From Mansonella perstans (taxonomy: Eukaryota > Nematoda > Chromadorea > Rhabditida > Onchocercidae): a stretch of DNA of 64,000 bases. This document shows, one piece after another, positions 13,701-26,106 of this stretch (its first letter is position 1; the number at the start of each line of letters is the position of its first letter). The notes under the pieces were generated by a model. The model was not told the DNA's origin. It was given only the letters and a program-made list of their open reading frames with translations, and made no database searches. A program made the translations under genes and the position numbers. The stretch spans positions 1-64,000 of the forward strand of contig JBAMDO010000249.1 of assembly GCA_037074765.1 (NCBI GenBank), read 5' to 3'.

Positions 13701-16700
13701 TTCTTAATAGTTTTTGTTTCCGGATATATTATGTGCTTCATTTCAAGTTTTCTTTAAACATACTTCATATTATTTGGCTTTCATTTGAATTTCTCATATT
13801 ATTCGATTAATGTCATCATCATTTATTTGTCTCCAAAGAAAAAAAAAAAATGAGCTTTTTCTTCTTCAATTTTTTCATGAATTAATTAAAGAAAATATTT
13901 GAAATTAGCTTACATTTCAAAAGTTTTACTTTTACTTTGAACGAAATTTTAATTTATTTACACTTTAAAAAAAGAGTATATGTAAGTGAAATCTTGAATT
14001 TAAATGATAAAGTTTGAATGGACGAAGCATCTTTCATTTTGAAACATTCCAGCAGTTCACTATTACAATAATATTGTCACCTGAAAATTCTTCATGTTTA
14101 AAAAATTAAAACGAATTGATAAATGAGTGGAAATTTTCCATATCAACTTATATTCCAACAGTTTCAATTGTTTGAACAAAATTTTAATTTATTTACATTG
14201 CTGAAATGACTGTATCTTGCATTTATATATGTATTTTGTATGTCAGTGTACGTAAGGAAATGACACTTTTTTTTTTTTTTGATTGTGATTTTTGCATCCC
14301 CGCATAGCATATATTCCGGGTATTCTCATACCTTTATGTTATACGAGAGAAATATCTCTTACAATGCAACATGCTATGTAATTCTTTTTTACAAAAGAAA
14401 AAAGATTTTTTTTTTCTATCCAAACTCATTCATAAATTTTTTAATTCATCCTAAAATTGATTAGCAAATATTTCATTCAATTCAAAAAAATTTAATTTTT
14501 TCTACAATTCTAAAAAATGTAATTTCAATTTTTATTTCTCATTTCCAATTTTAATATTTTAAATTGAAAGTTTGAAAAATTATTAGTGAAATTTGCACGA
14601 TACAAAGTGCAGCATAACTTTTGTAGTTATTTTAATTAAATATATTGTTTTCCTATCTTGAACTGTGAAAATGATAGGAATTGGAATGTTTTTGATAGTA
14701 TAAAAAAAAAGTAAAAGAATTATTTCAAAGTGATTAAAGATGACTGATATTGAATAATAGTTTTCATAAGAAATTATGTATGAAATTATTTCAATGAATA
14801 TACATTTTTTCAACCAATTAATTTTCTAGAGCTAATTATTTAAAGTTAATTAAATTTGTTATTTAGAATACTTACCGATTCTTACAACAGTTTTTTTTTT
14901 CCTTTTTTTTTTTAATATTCGTGAAGATAAGGAGATTTTCTCATTCTCGTCATAGATTGTCTGTAAATGTTGATCTACGCGGGAAAATTTTTCTACAAAT
15001 GTAATTAATTAATATTTCATTTTATCATTCAACATTCGTTACTACCTTACTGTCAACTTTGTTAAAGTAATGTAAGTTTTCTAAATTTCTTCCTGAAATA
15101 ATCTTAAAATTTTGTATTCAGCAATTAATAACTCAATTATTTTTTTTTCCTACAGAAATTATTTCATAAATGTTCATTTCATTTATTAATTGTCCCAATT
15201 ATGGCTCTTTTTTAGGCGAAAAAGATGAAAGAATTCTTCATTGGTTAAATTAAATTAATCAATAACTCTGTAATGAAGTAAAGAGTAGCATTCTTTCATT
15301 TATCCATTAATTTATTTAAATTGATTAAATCCCATGAGGACAATAATTATTTTCGGAAAGAAAAGAAAAAAGTTGAAAATATTAGTGGAATGAAAAAGAT
15401 TAAGAAATTTTGCTAGATGTAATCAAAAAAGAATACTAATCAATTAATTAGTACAACAATTAGGTAATTTAAAACAAAATGTTCCATTCATATTTTATTC
15501 TTGCAAAAAAGGAATGAAATAATTTCAATTTAAAACAAATTAAATGTTTTATTTTTCCAAGATCTATAGTTAATTTATGCGTTTTTAGGAAATTTCCGCA
15601 ATATCCAAGGATCACGTGATCAATTATTTTTTTTTGAGTATGCTATTTTTATTTGTAAAAATATTGATAGTTTGCGTGGAAATGACAAAATTCAGCGTAA
15701 GTAAGAATGAAATTTCAAATATTTTCAATATAGACCAAAAGCGCCCACTTGCTTATGCTTAATTTTGCTTATCATTTCTTTGCACAAAAATTAACGCTAT
15801 AATAATCAGTAAAAGAAAAAAATTTTTTCCATTATAAATGTTTACATTTTAATTCAATTGCTCTATCAAATGCTATCAAATGATTTCAAATGATAGGTCC
15901 AACTTTTTGTATATTTTTAATCAAAATTTTAAAAAACATTTTGAAATTTTATGCTTGTTTACTTTTAGAGGCTCATTTTTCATAATATTTGTTTCTTTCT
16001 TCTTTTTTTTGAAAATAATTTTTGAAGAATTCTCCGTAAAGACTTCCGGAAGAGTTTTGTTAATGAAGAAAAGGAAAGAAAAAGGAAAATATGAATGTGA
16101 AATTAAAATAATTTCTAAAAAAGCCACACGTAGTGATCGTGCATACATAAACAAGCAGCACCGACATTTGTTATCAATGTTTTTCTTTTTAATTTTTTTA
16201 TTAATTTCAATCCTATTGTCGTTATATTCAAATCATTTCATTCCCATTTTCAACCATAAATCGAGCAGTGTAAACTGAATTAATGATTCTGTGCCCTATT
16301 GCACCACCAATGTCGTTGCCGCCGTTAATCTTCATTAATATTCCCAATTCACTCAACAAATTTGTTAAAATTTCCCATTTCTTTTCAGGGTTATATCCGG
16401 AATCATCAGTAATTGTTCTTTTTTTTTTTTTTTTTTTTTCTGGAATTTTTGAGGTAAATTTGAAATCACGATGAACTTTGAACCCCATTATCATTAAAAT
16501 CAATTTTTCAGTTTTCCTGTCAATTAAAATTATTTTGTTCAGTTTTAAAATAGAAATGACGAATCATTCAATCATTTTTTCGTACATTTCGATTCGTTAT
16601 ATTTAATTAATCTTTCATATCTTTTATTTCTAATTACAGAACTGATAATGTAATCACTGAAATTGATGATCATTTCAATATTATCAAAAATGATCATGAT

Positions 16701-17140
16701 AAAATAATTCTGCAATTAGTTGTTATGAAATAATCAATCTAATCCATTATTAAATCTATCCATTCATAAAATTGTTGTTTTAAATTTTTAAATTATTGAA
16801 AATTTTAACAATATTTGATCTTTGAGCCTTGAATGTATCATCAGTTCATTTTATGCTAAAAATGTGAGCATTATTATATTCATATTAATTCTTTTTTTTA
16901 GTAATATAATAATTTTCATTGCTCACTTTTTGTTGACTGTTTGAAAAATAAAAATGTTTGAAAAATAAAAATTTGTTTGAAAAATGTTTGGAAAATAAAA
17001 ATTTGAAAAAATAAAAAAATTTGAGTTTGTATTTGAAAGAATTACAGAAATTCCATATATATTATTGTTTATTTAAAGGTATACATTTGATTAATTCTTG
17101 CTTGTAATTTTCTCATATTTATTATATAAGACAACTAATT

Positions 17141-17284
17141 GGCACTTTTATCCATTTGGTACTTTTGTCCATTTAGCACTTTTGTCCATTTCTTGTCCAT
17201 TTTTTTGTCCATTTGGTACTTTTGTCCATTTGGTACTTTTGTCCATTTGGCACTTTTAGCCATTTGGCGCTATTTGTCCATTTG
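17141..17284. repeat. 18-bp minisatellite
   Basis: About eight copies of a unit near TTTGGTACTTTTGTCCA, some shortened (for example TTTCTTGTCCA), end to end. No coding frame explains it. It lies about 1.6 kb before the first zinc-finger exon. Confidence 0.9.
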
Positions 17285-17910
17285 CTTACAATGAATGAGC
17301 CATTTTTTACATTGTAAATTAATTTCACTATTATATTATCTTATTGTCTGAGCATTTTTCTTTTCATTTGTTGATCTACTATTTCATTGATCATCTCAAT
17401 GTCTCTCTCTAGTACTATTTGTAACAATGAACAATTTTATGGGATATATTATAAGTGGGCGCAAAAATCAACAAATTCCGTGCATCCTATAATAGCATTA
17501 TATGCATGAAAGATGAGATGTACGTGCATCAATGAAAATGAAAAGAAATGCACGTAATATTTGTCAGTTAAGCTTTGTTAATATATTGATGAAAATGTAG
17601 ATTTGGGAGAGCATATTGAATACATTCATTCTTTCTGTGCGGTTATTATTTTTTTTCTTATTCCTTTCTTTAAAAAAAAAAAAAACAACAAACAATTACG
17701 GTAAATTATCATAATCTTTTACTGAAATAACACTAACAGTGCATAATTGTAGTATTATGCACGTATACATGGATATATTAGGCTTTTGTTTTCGTGTAAA
17801 ATGAAAATATTCCCGCATTTTCAATTTTAAAGAATATTTGAAATTATCCCAGAAAATATTGAAATTATCGCAATGTTTATCAAATATGATTACATTTAGC
17901 AAAGTAAAAA

Positions 17911-18090
17911 TTTAGTTTCAATTATTTAATTGTTACAATTAAAAATCTAGCTAATTTTAGTTATTTAATTCTTACAGTTAAAAATTTAGCTAGTTTTCAG
18001 TTATTTAATTTTTACAGTTAAAAATTTAGCTAGTTTCAGTTATTTAATTGTTACAGTTAAAAAATTAAAAAACCTAGTTTCAGTTATTTA
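17911..18090. repeat. About 42-bp minisatellite, four to five copies
   Basis: Tandem copies of a unit that reads roughly AGTTATTTAATTNTTACAGT followed by TAAAAATTTAGCTAGTTTC, with a few substitutions and small length changes per copy. It lies about 0.8 kb before the first coding exon of zinc-finger gene A. Confidence 0.9.
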
Positions 18091-18888
18091 TCCCGCTTTC
18101 TCTCAAATATCTTCTTGCTGTTTATTTCTTTATTATTATAGTTATATCCGTTCCCGGTTGTACTGATCATTTTCATATTACACTATTCATCTGTCATTTG
18201 CATTTTTTTTTTTTTTTTTTTTTTGTTTTTTAATTCTAACGAAGCACATAACTTTTTCCCATTACATTTTTCTCCTCATTCTTTCATATACATTTTTCGA
18301 AAGAATAAATTTTAATATTGAAATTCAAAATTTAATGATTATTATCTTTTAGCGTATATTTGAGCATACTTTTATCGTTGGATAATATTAGCTATTTTAA
18401 TTAATAAAGCAATAATTTTTTCTTTCATCCATTTAAATTTAACTATTATTTTATGAATAATTTATTGAATAAATGTCAATTTCTTGTACGTATTCATGTG
18501 ACAGTTGTTTGTTTTTAGAAATAATGATTTAAAAGTGTGAGAGAGAAAGCTATTTGTGTCATTTACTTGTGAAACTGATGAGAGAGTGAAAAATGTAATT
18601 AATCCTTATCAAATGATAAGAATTATTCTTATGTCCATGCAATAGCATACAGTATTAGATTCTTTTTCTTTCAGTTCCGTGTACTTTTAAATTGTTAGTT
18701 TTTTTAGTGAAGTGTAACATTTTTATTTAAAAAACATATAAGTACTCATATTTCAGTAACTTTCTATTCCTATTTCATTTCCAATTATTAAATTGAATAG
18801 GATACTTGAAGGAAAACGTAAGTTTATTATTTCATTTTTGAAATTTTTGGATTTTATTAGGGAGGAAATTGCAGAGTAGAAGTGTCAT

Positions 18889-19183
18889 ATGATGATACCA
18901 TCGAGTTTGGGTGGCGGTGGTGATGGAAATGCGAAACATCATCAGCAATTGATACAGTCTGCTTCAGTACTACCTACACCTTACAATTTTTTGCCATCAG
19001 TTTTTGCTAATGCACAATTGGACATACCATTTTTTCGACCTCCTGAATCGGTGTGTTTCGATATGTGCAAATTGTCTGAAATTGAGTAAAGTGAAATTAT
19101 AAAATGTAAGCAATATAGTGTAAATTTTATTTCAGAATTTGGGAGCAATGTATCTAAGTCACTTAGCAGCAGTAGCGGCAACG

Positions 19184-19214
<31 letters not shown>

Positions 19215-22188
19215 CAACAACAACAACAACAACAGGTCAAAATCAGGATCAAAATGGTAGCAATAATACCATCACAACAAATGAACAAGAAGAAGAAACC
19301 ATTAATGAAAATAATAAAACTGAAGTAGCAGCATCAACGTCATCCGAAATGGCGACTTCATCATGTGGCGCTGAATCACCGCTATCACCCAAACCATTTA
19401 GTAGTATGGATCGTGAAGTGGAATCTGTAAAAGGACGGGATTCTGTAGATAACAGTGATCTAAGGTTTTGATGCACTAATTACGTTTATTGTCTTTGAAC
19501 AAGAAAGGATCTGAGATTTGTGATTGCTTATTAAGGAATAAAAATTTCGATTTAAATTTGATTGATTTTAGTCCAACGAAAATGAATCCTGAAGATATTG
19601 CTCTGGCAGAGAGCGAAAATTTGCAGCCTTCATCAGCATCGGAATCACAGCAGCTTGATCTTTCGAAATGGATCTCTGATTTTTTCCCAGGATTGCCAAA
19701 TAGTGTCTCTTCCCTGTAAGATTTCAAAAATTTAGTGGATGGCAAATATTTTGTGCATTATTTTATTGTCTACTGAAATTTCAGAAGCATAGCTGCTCTA
19801 ACACAACGAATGCCATCGGTTCTGGAGCACATGCAACTGATGAACCAATGTTTTTCGCCTGCATCAGTTGAGGATTATCTTCGGATTCTAGCAGTACTTG
19901 GTAGTACCAGTGGTTCTGCGGGTACGGTTCCATCAGCAAATTGCAGCCCAGGCTCAATCCTCAATTCATCATTTGCTAGTAGTGCTGGGAATTCGAAGGT
20001 AAACCCGTACTGCTTTCATTCAGTTGGAATTTCTTCCTCTATTAAGAGAAAAATACAGGATTACTCATTCGAATTGAAAGCCATTTTGTGAGCTGTTTGA
20101 GCTGCTGAGCCACACTCCAAAGGAACCCTGTTCTTCAACTTTCCAGGATACCTACTGCGAGATATGTGACAAGAATTTTTGCAATCGCTACTTTCTTCGA
20201 ACACATAAGTGGAAAAAACATGGCATTCCATTTCCGGACAAAAATTCGCCATCTGAATGCAATGTTACATCATTAGCGTCACGTTAGTTAGTCTTGTACT
20301 TACAAATGCGAATCGTATCTGCTCAGCGTGCGATGAGAATGGATTTGTAAACTGAATTTCGTATGATCCGAAAGCAGTTCGGTAATCAAATGTCTTCCTT
20401 CTATCGCACTTTGGTATCTGTTGAATTGAGGATTGAGTGTTTTTCGTCAAGTCTTCGAATTTTTCAACAAAATTTGTTACATCTAAATGGATTTTTTTAG
20501 CAGCGGCTTCACAAAATTTTCCTGTGGATTTGCCGACTACCTCGACGGCGATTAACTTTAGTCCAGTTGACTTCATTGCTGCACTTTGCAATCAGAACGT
20601 GCTAGACACTTCACAGATATCTCCTTCAAAAACGACTTCGTCTCAGTCAACATCTGTTATTGTTAATTGCTTGTCTAATACGGATTCATCACCGACCAAA
20701 CGAGCGAGAATGACTGATGACGGAAGTAAAGATGATGATGAGTATGTCGGTGCAGCTAGGTAAATCCTTTTTTATTTAATTCTTGTTTGTCAGATAGAGT
20801 AATCGTAGCAGTACAATTACAGGCCGGAGAGTGTCCGGATTGACGAAGAAGCACTTGCAAACGTTGCAAGTCAATTACCAAACACGGGTGATTTATTCGC
20901 ATTGATCGCTCGTCAAGCTCAGGAGAATGCAATTGCGCAAGAGTTGCTATCATCATTTAAAACTGATCCGATGCAAGCACAACAACAATCGTCAGTTATT
21001 CATTTTTGTGCTATTGATTCATTTGATATTTACTTCAAAAATTCTATGGGAATCGAATTTCTTTTAAGATCACCATCAAAACATTCATCGACCAATAAAG
21101 AAGCATGCGAAATGTGTGGACAGGAATGCGAAAGTCGTGCTACCCTGCAACAACATCTGTTATTGCAGCATAATATCTTGAGCACTTTCCTTAACTCATT
21201 TAACTTATTGTCACCACTAAGCCATCTACAATCACAAAAACAACAGAATAATCAGAGTAATGATACAGACCGACCTCGTAATTCAACAGTTGTACCAGGA
21301 ATAGTTGCGTCGCCCATCAATATTGTATATCTTTGATTATTGCTTTTTTTTTTTTTTTATTGAGAATTCAGCAGATTCGATATTTTAATAATTGTCATGT
21401 TTTGCTCCTGACTCTTTTAAATATTTATATGAACAGCATAACAAACATATTTTCTTCGCCTCAGTCACGACAACCTAAAAAGCAATATACGACAACGGGC
21501 AAGAATTATTGCGATGTTTGCAATAAGGAAGTATGTAACAAATATTTCCTTCGAACGCATATGCTCAAAATGCATGGCATTGTCATTGATGAGCATAAAA
21601 CAGTCATTGCAAATATCGACACTTTGGAAAAAGAGAAATCTGGCACGATTGCTTTTCGGTATTTATTATGACTGATATATTAATTTTACATTGATTTTCC
21701 AAATATTACAAATTATGTGAGGAAAAAGTGTGCAATGATGATTTTTAAAAGAAATATATAACAGAATTAAACAGAAGAAAATAGACTGAAGGAAATTGGA
21801 CAAGCATCCTCTATAGTCAAAGCTCTGTTGATTTTCTTTCAGCTGCGATATTTGTAACACAAATGTAGGGCAAACTCGTGAATCTTTAAAGCAACACAAG
21901 CAGGAAGTTCATAATGTTGTTTCATTACCTGTATCACGTGGCCATCGTGGATCTCTCAGTTCTACCTCAAGTATCACCAGCACATCGACTCCGAGCCATG
22001 CTCATAAAATTGCAGATCAAAGTGGAAAGAATAATGAGTAATTTTTTTTTGTTAGTTTTAAAGTCTGTTTAAAATTTTTCAGATGTATAGAAGTGATAGT
22101 GATGACAGAAGTGCAATTTTCGTCTGTAACGTTCCGCTTTCATGAGAGAATTTCCGAAATCACTCAAGAGAGCGAAGTTCTAAGATAA
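18889..22188 (+). CDS. C2H2 zinc-finger protein A (multi-exon, about 746 aa)
   Basis: Probable nuclear nucleic-acid-binding protein; target unknown. Exons: 18889-19050, 19136-19464, 19572-19715, 19785-19998, 20147-20282, 20501-20759, 20823-21324, 21465-21658, 21843-22037, 22083-22188; all phases agree. The N-terminal part is low complexity, with an Ala run followed by a Thr run (about residues 64-84). Four fingers follow: C287/C290-H303/H308, C510/C513-H526/H531, about 598-619 and about 648-670, most of the form C-x2-C-x12-H-x4-H. Fingers 1 and 3 share a CN(R/K)YFLRTH core and are probably internal duplicates. A TTTTATTAG acceptor lies 28 nt before the ATG, so the start is likely near a spliced-leader or cis acceptor. 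If the last intron is not spliced, the protein ends at the TAA at 22039. A 78-nt frame-neutral intron-like segment lies within exon 7. I do not recognise the orthologue. Confidence 0.8.
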
Positions 22189-22644
22189 TGATGATGATGA
22201 TCATCCGCATTATTTGGTAGATTGGAATAGTGATCTAGAAGCAATGACTTGTGTTGGAAAAGGAAGAAAAAATATGCTTTCCCTTTTCGTATGAATTCTT
22301 GAAATGCTGAAGAGTTTTTTATTCGACAATCATCAGTTGAAGAGAGCAGAATAAGTACATTTGCCAGTAAAATCGATCGTGGTGGTCGTATAGCGAATGT
22401 GGCATGCACCGTTGCCGTTGCGGTGCCTGTGTAGTGGTGCAACGAGAGAGAAAGACGTCCATCCCGTTCTTTTTTCTGGGAAATTTTGCAGACTTTCCCA
22501 TTTTTCGTTCGATTACTTTTTGAGCTACTCTTCGCTACCACTGTTGCTGCCTGTGTCCTGTCCTACTTGCTTTAAGTATTTGTATGTTTCGAGTTCGTTA
22601 TTTGTGTTTATTTGTTTCTCACTGATTTGATTTGACATAAATTA

Positions 22645-25600
22645 ATGCCGATAATGCAACGTTATTCGGCTCGCTTTTTGGAAGATTTGAAAATTGCATT
22701 TGAAAGAGCATTTGTCCTTCAAACGAACTTAATTCGGTAAGTTTGTAGAACTTGTATAATTTCTTGGTGGCAAAGTGAGTTAAACCGAAAGTTGATAATG
22801 CATCCTTTTTCCATCCCAAATTACTGTTCTCTGAAGTGAAATTTTAATGTTTTGAAAAAGAATAGGTAGCTGAATTTTTTAAAATTATGTAGTACTTTAT
22901 CTTTTAGTCAAATGCAATGTCCGCTGTGTGATATACGAAGTACTGGTGTGGTAGCAATGCAGAAGCATCTTAGCGAGAAGCACGGAATGGATATGAGCTT
23001 GGAGTCTTTAGAAAGTTTCTTAAAGGTGAAAAATATCTTCTATTATTTTTGAACAACCAATGCTGTTTCTAATAAAAGTCGGTGAATACTTTTGCGGATT
23101 GAGTAATTGGAAACATGTAAACTTAAACTAATTTTACATTGCGAAGTATTCGCAACTAATTAATAGCAATTCCTTAGCTGTTTTAATCATACATTCGTTA
23201 CTAATCGATAATAATAAGTAACTGAATGATTTTTTTCACAGCGTTCTTTTTGAATTGGGATAAAATTTGCTGATTTTAAGGATGCTTACGAGATTAAAAG
23301 TGGACAAAGTGCTACAATGCTTGATGGATCTCTTACAAACTTGCAGCAGCAAATAACAGAGCGAGATGAATTCACTTGCATGCATTGTGCTGATGTATTC
23401 AATGATCAAATTCAATTTCAGCTACACATGATTCATAATCATCCGTTGGTTATTCGTAGTCCAGGTTTGTCGTTTACCGAGTGATTGTAGCGATTGATAT
23501 GCAAATGATGAAATGATCGAAATCCAAAAGATGGACTTTATTAGTTTTTCCCTTGAACTACTGATAACTTGGAATATTTTTAGTGGTTTTTTTTTTCAAC
23601 TATTAAATTAAGCGAAAAGGATTGAAATCAAGCTCTCATGACTTCTATAGGTAATTTGCTGACGTACACATTCATTTCATATGATTACTTTTGCTTTTTA
23701 AGAAACGGGTTCTCCTGCAGTGGCAGCTCATAATATAGAACCGCTGTGTACGCAATACAGTTTCCAGTTTTCGAATATGGCGGATTCATGGGCTGATTCA
23801 GAGGATAGATCTGCAAATAGAAGCACAACAGGCATAAAAGAGGACGAAGCGCTGGAAGAAAATGAGTATCAGGTAGCTCAGAAAGTTGTAATTGATTGAG
23901 TAATTGATTCTGCTGTTCAACGCTTACTTTTTAATACATCGTTATTGCATATCGTTTATTACACGAATATTTTGATTAGTTTTCTACAGGATAGTTTTAA
24001 ATTCCTTGTTTTATTCTATCACTGGGATTTTGAATGTCTTGATAATATGTGGATTTTCGGGAAATTTACTTGCGAATTGCATCGGTGCTAATTTAATTAG
24101 CAGGCGGATAACATTATGTTTTTTATCGCCTAACTCTACCATTAGCTGTGTTAAAGATCTAAGCATTCGATATTATAGAAACATATACTGAAACGTTCTC
24201 AACTGAAATTTGCCTGTTGATTGAAATCATTGACAGTCAATTTTTCTGCTGAAAATTTCGTACAGTGTTGTTACTAATTGTAACGCTTCAGGAGAAAACC
24301 TGTATTCGCCAAATAAGTTGAGCATAATTTTAGCAAAAACTTTTTGATTGCCCAATATCATGGTGTTCGCGACGATATCGTAGTCGTGGCATGCTGAACA
24401 AGCACGTTTCTGTTGTTCATCAGTGGAGATTGAAGTTTTCACCGAAGAATGGAAAAAATAAATCTGCTGGTGTTATCACGTCTCGTAAGTCATTGCTGTG
24501 AATATTTCATGTAAGCTCAGCCAAAGAGGGCATTATGAAAAAGGATTTTTTAAATCATGCTTTTATGAAATTGCTTATGCTAATGATGCAGTTGTGATAC
24601 TGAAATAGTTCTGGTGATATTTTAGTCATTCATCGATGTATTTCAGCAGTTAGAGATTTTAAATAAATGGACTTTATTGGTTATAAGTTACAGTCTTGAC
24701 TGTTAAATTTTACTATGTTATTAGAGATTTTAAATAAATGGACTTTATTGGTTATAAGTTACAGTCGTGACTGTTAAATTTTACTATGTTATTAGAGATT
24801 TTAAATAAATGGACTTTATTGGTTATAAGTTACAGTCGTGACTGTTAAATTTTACTATGTTATTAGAGATTTTAAATAAATGGACTTTATTGGTTATAAG
24901 TTACAGTCGTGACTGTTAAATTTTACTATGTTATTACCTTTGTCATATAGTAACATTGCATCGCTTATTTTTTTCCTTTTTGAGATTTAACTCTTGGTTT
25001 TAACTAATTTTTAGCTTATTAACTCTTTTCTTGCAAAGACAGATGGATTAGCTCTACTTTTTGTTAGGCCTAACAAATATCAGGTAAATTATGGAAGAAG
25101 CGTTATATTTGCTTGCTCGAAGGCTGTAAATACCGCTTTTGGTCACGGACAGATTACGAAAAACATCTTTTATGTCATATTGGAAGCCAAACAAGTAATA
25201 AAATGGGATCGGAAGAATTAGTAGTGAATGGTGCTACAGAAAATGGACGAAGCCAGGACGTCAATAAATTGGTTGGAGTAAGGGAGGGGAAAATTACGTT
25301 GAATGTGGAAAATGGTAGCAATCGGAAGGAGCATGAACGAATTATCCATACTGTAGGTATTCGACTGTAATTGCAATTCAGATTATTGAAAAACACAAAT
25401 GCTTTGAGGCTTTGAGAATTTGAGGAATCAGTCGTCATGCTTTTTGTTGTAGCGTTTGAAAACACATGTAACTCTAAAGCTTCAAAAATATTTCAATACG
25501 ATCTGGTTTTCAAAAACATAGTCATGAATTTCCAGAAAGTGATTAATGGAAGTTTGTACAATTCCGAATATCTGTTAATGAAATTTGCAAATCAGAATTT

Positions 25601-26106
25601 ACTTCACATTTCTTTAGACAAATTTGCCAGATTTGGACACGATGCCAGAAGGATATGGACAGTTGTCAACAGATAGGAAACCTTACACGATTCAAACGTT
25701 TCTTGTAAGAGAACAAACGTCTCAGCCATGTTCCTCTACAAATGGTTCAACAGCACCAGTAGGTGTTATTTTTGATGAGATGGTTGCGCATTTACCCGTG
25801 CGGAACACAGTGCAAGAAATGGTGCGAATAAATGTGGAACTGGTACCAGCATCCTTGCAAACATCCATTTTGCATCTGTGAAATAAATTTAAACGATAGA
25901 TTATTATAATCAGTGATAAGTTCTCAAAATTTCTTTACAGAGGATGTGTAATGAGATCTTTGATTTGTGATAAGAATTCCTGTTATAAAGAGTTGGAAAT
26001 AAAGCACAAGATGTCTTTTGCAAATGTGAAAGACAATAAGAAGATAATAGGAAACCGAGAAAATTGCAACAAAGCTACTAAGTTTGGCTTGGTTAATAGT
26101 TATTAG
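22645..26106 (+). CDS. C2H2 zinc-finger protein B, or 3' half of A (multi-exon, about 444 aa)
   Basis: Exons: 22645-22736, 22908-23025, 23281-23464, 23703-23872, 24334-24484, 25084-25277, 25618-25877, 25941-26106, with consistent phases. Four good fingers are visible: C35/C38-x12-H-x4-H, C103/C106-x12-H, C194-x4-C199-x12-H-x4-H, and C248-x4-C253-x12-H-x3-H. The C-terminal exon is also Cys-rich (C392, C398, C403, H411). No AG acceptor exists between the last in-frame stop (about 22633) and the first coding exon, so it appears to begin with its own ATG (22645 or 22654). The finger style matches gene A, so one long gene with an unseen linking exon, a tandem duplicate or an operon partner are all possible. 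At 25277 a GTAAGG donor keeps the frame; the more 3' donor at 25356 does not join in frame to the next exon. Confidence 0.7.
24652..24935. repeat. Four tandem 71-bp repeats inside an intron
   Basis: Unit starts recur at 24652, 24723, 24794 and 24865, a period of exactly 71 bp. Each unit runs AGAGATTTTAAATAAATGG through a GACTGTTAAATTTTACTATG end. Copies are almost identical (the first has CTTGACTG where the others have CGTGACTG), which suggests recent expansion. They lie wholly within the intron 24485-25083 of zinc-finger gene B. Confidence 0.95.

Larger units (their letters stand above)
1..18860. other. Gene-free AT-rich region upstream of the zinc-finger locus
   Basis: No open frame here looks like an exon. 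The frames present are short, rich in Phe, Ile and Lys or made by microsatellites, and none shows a known motif. The stretch is dominated by poly-T and poly-A runs, with trinucleotide and GT repeats (listed separately) and two minisatellites close to its right end. It could be an intergenic space, a regulatory region or a large 5' intron of the zinc-finger gene; the sequence alone does not separate these. The longest frame (15880-16278 +) was rejected as low complexity. Confidence 0.7.

Noticed and set aside
15880..16278. 132-codon open frame (+), the longest in the first 18 kb
   Set aside because: Phe/Ile/Lys-rich, crosses poly-T runs, no motif, no supporting splice pattern; the opposite strand carries a similar-sized frame.
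24227..24442. 71-codon minus-strand frame
   Set aside because: Opposite of a zinc-finger B exon (24334-24484) that fits by phase and has C-x4-C-x12-H-x4-H.
25437..25676. 79-codon frame (+) between two zinc-finger B exons
   Set aside because: Spans the intron; a direct 25277 to 25618 junction is in phase and gives a more protein-like sequence. A mini-exon starting at 25453 cannot be fully excluded.
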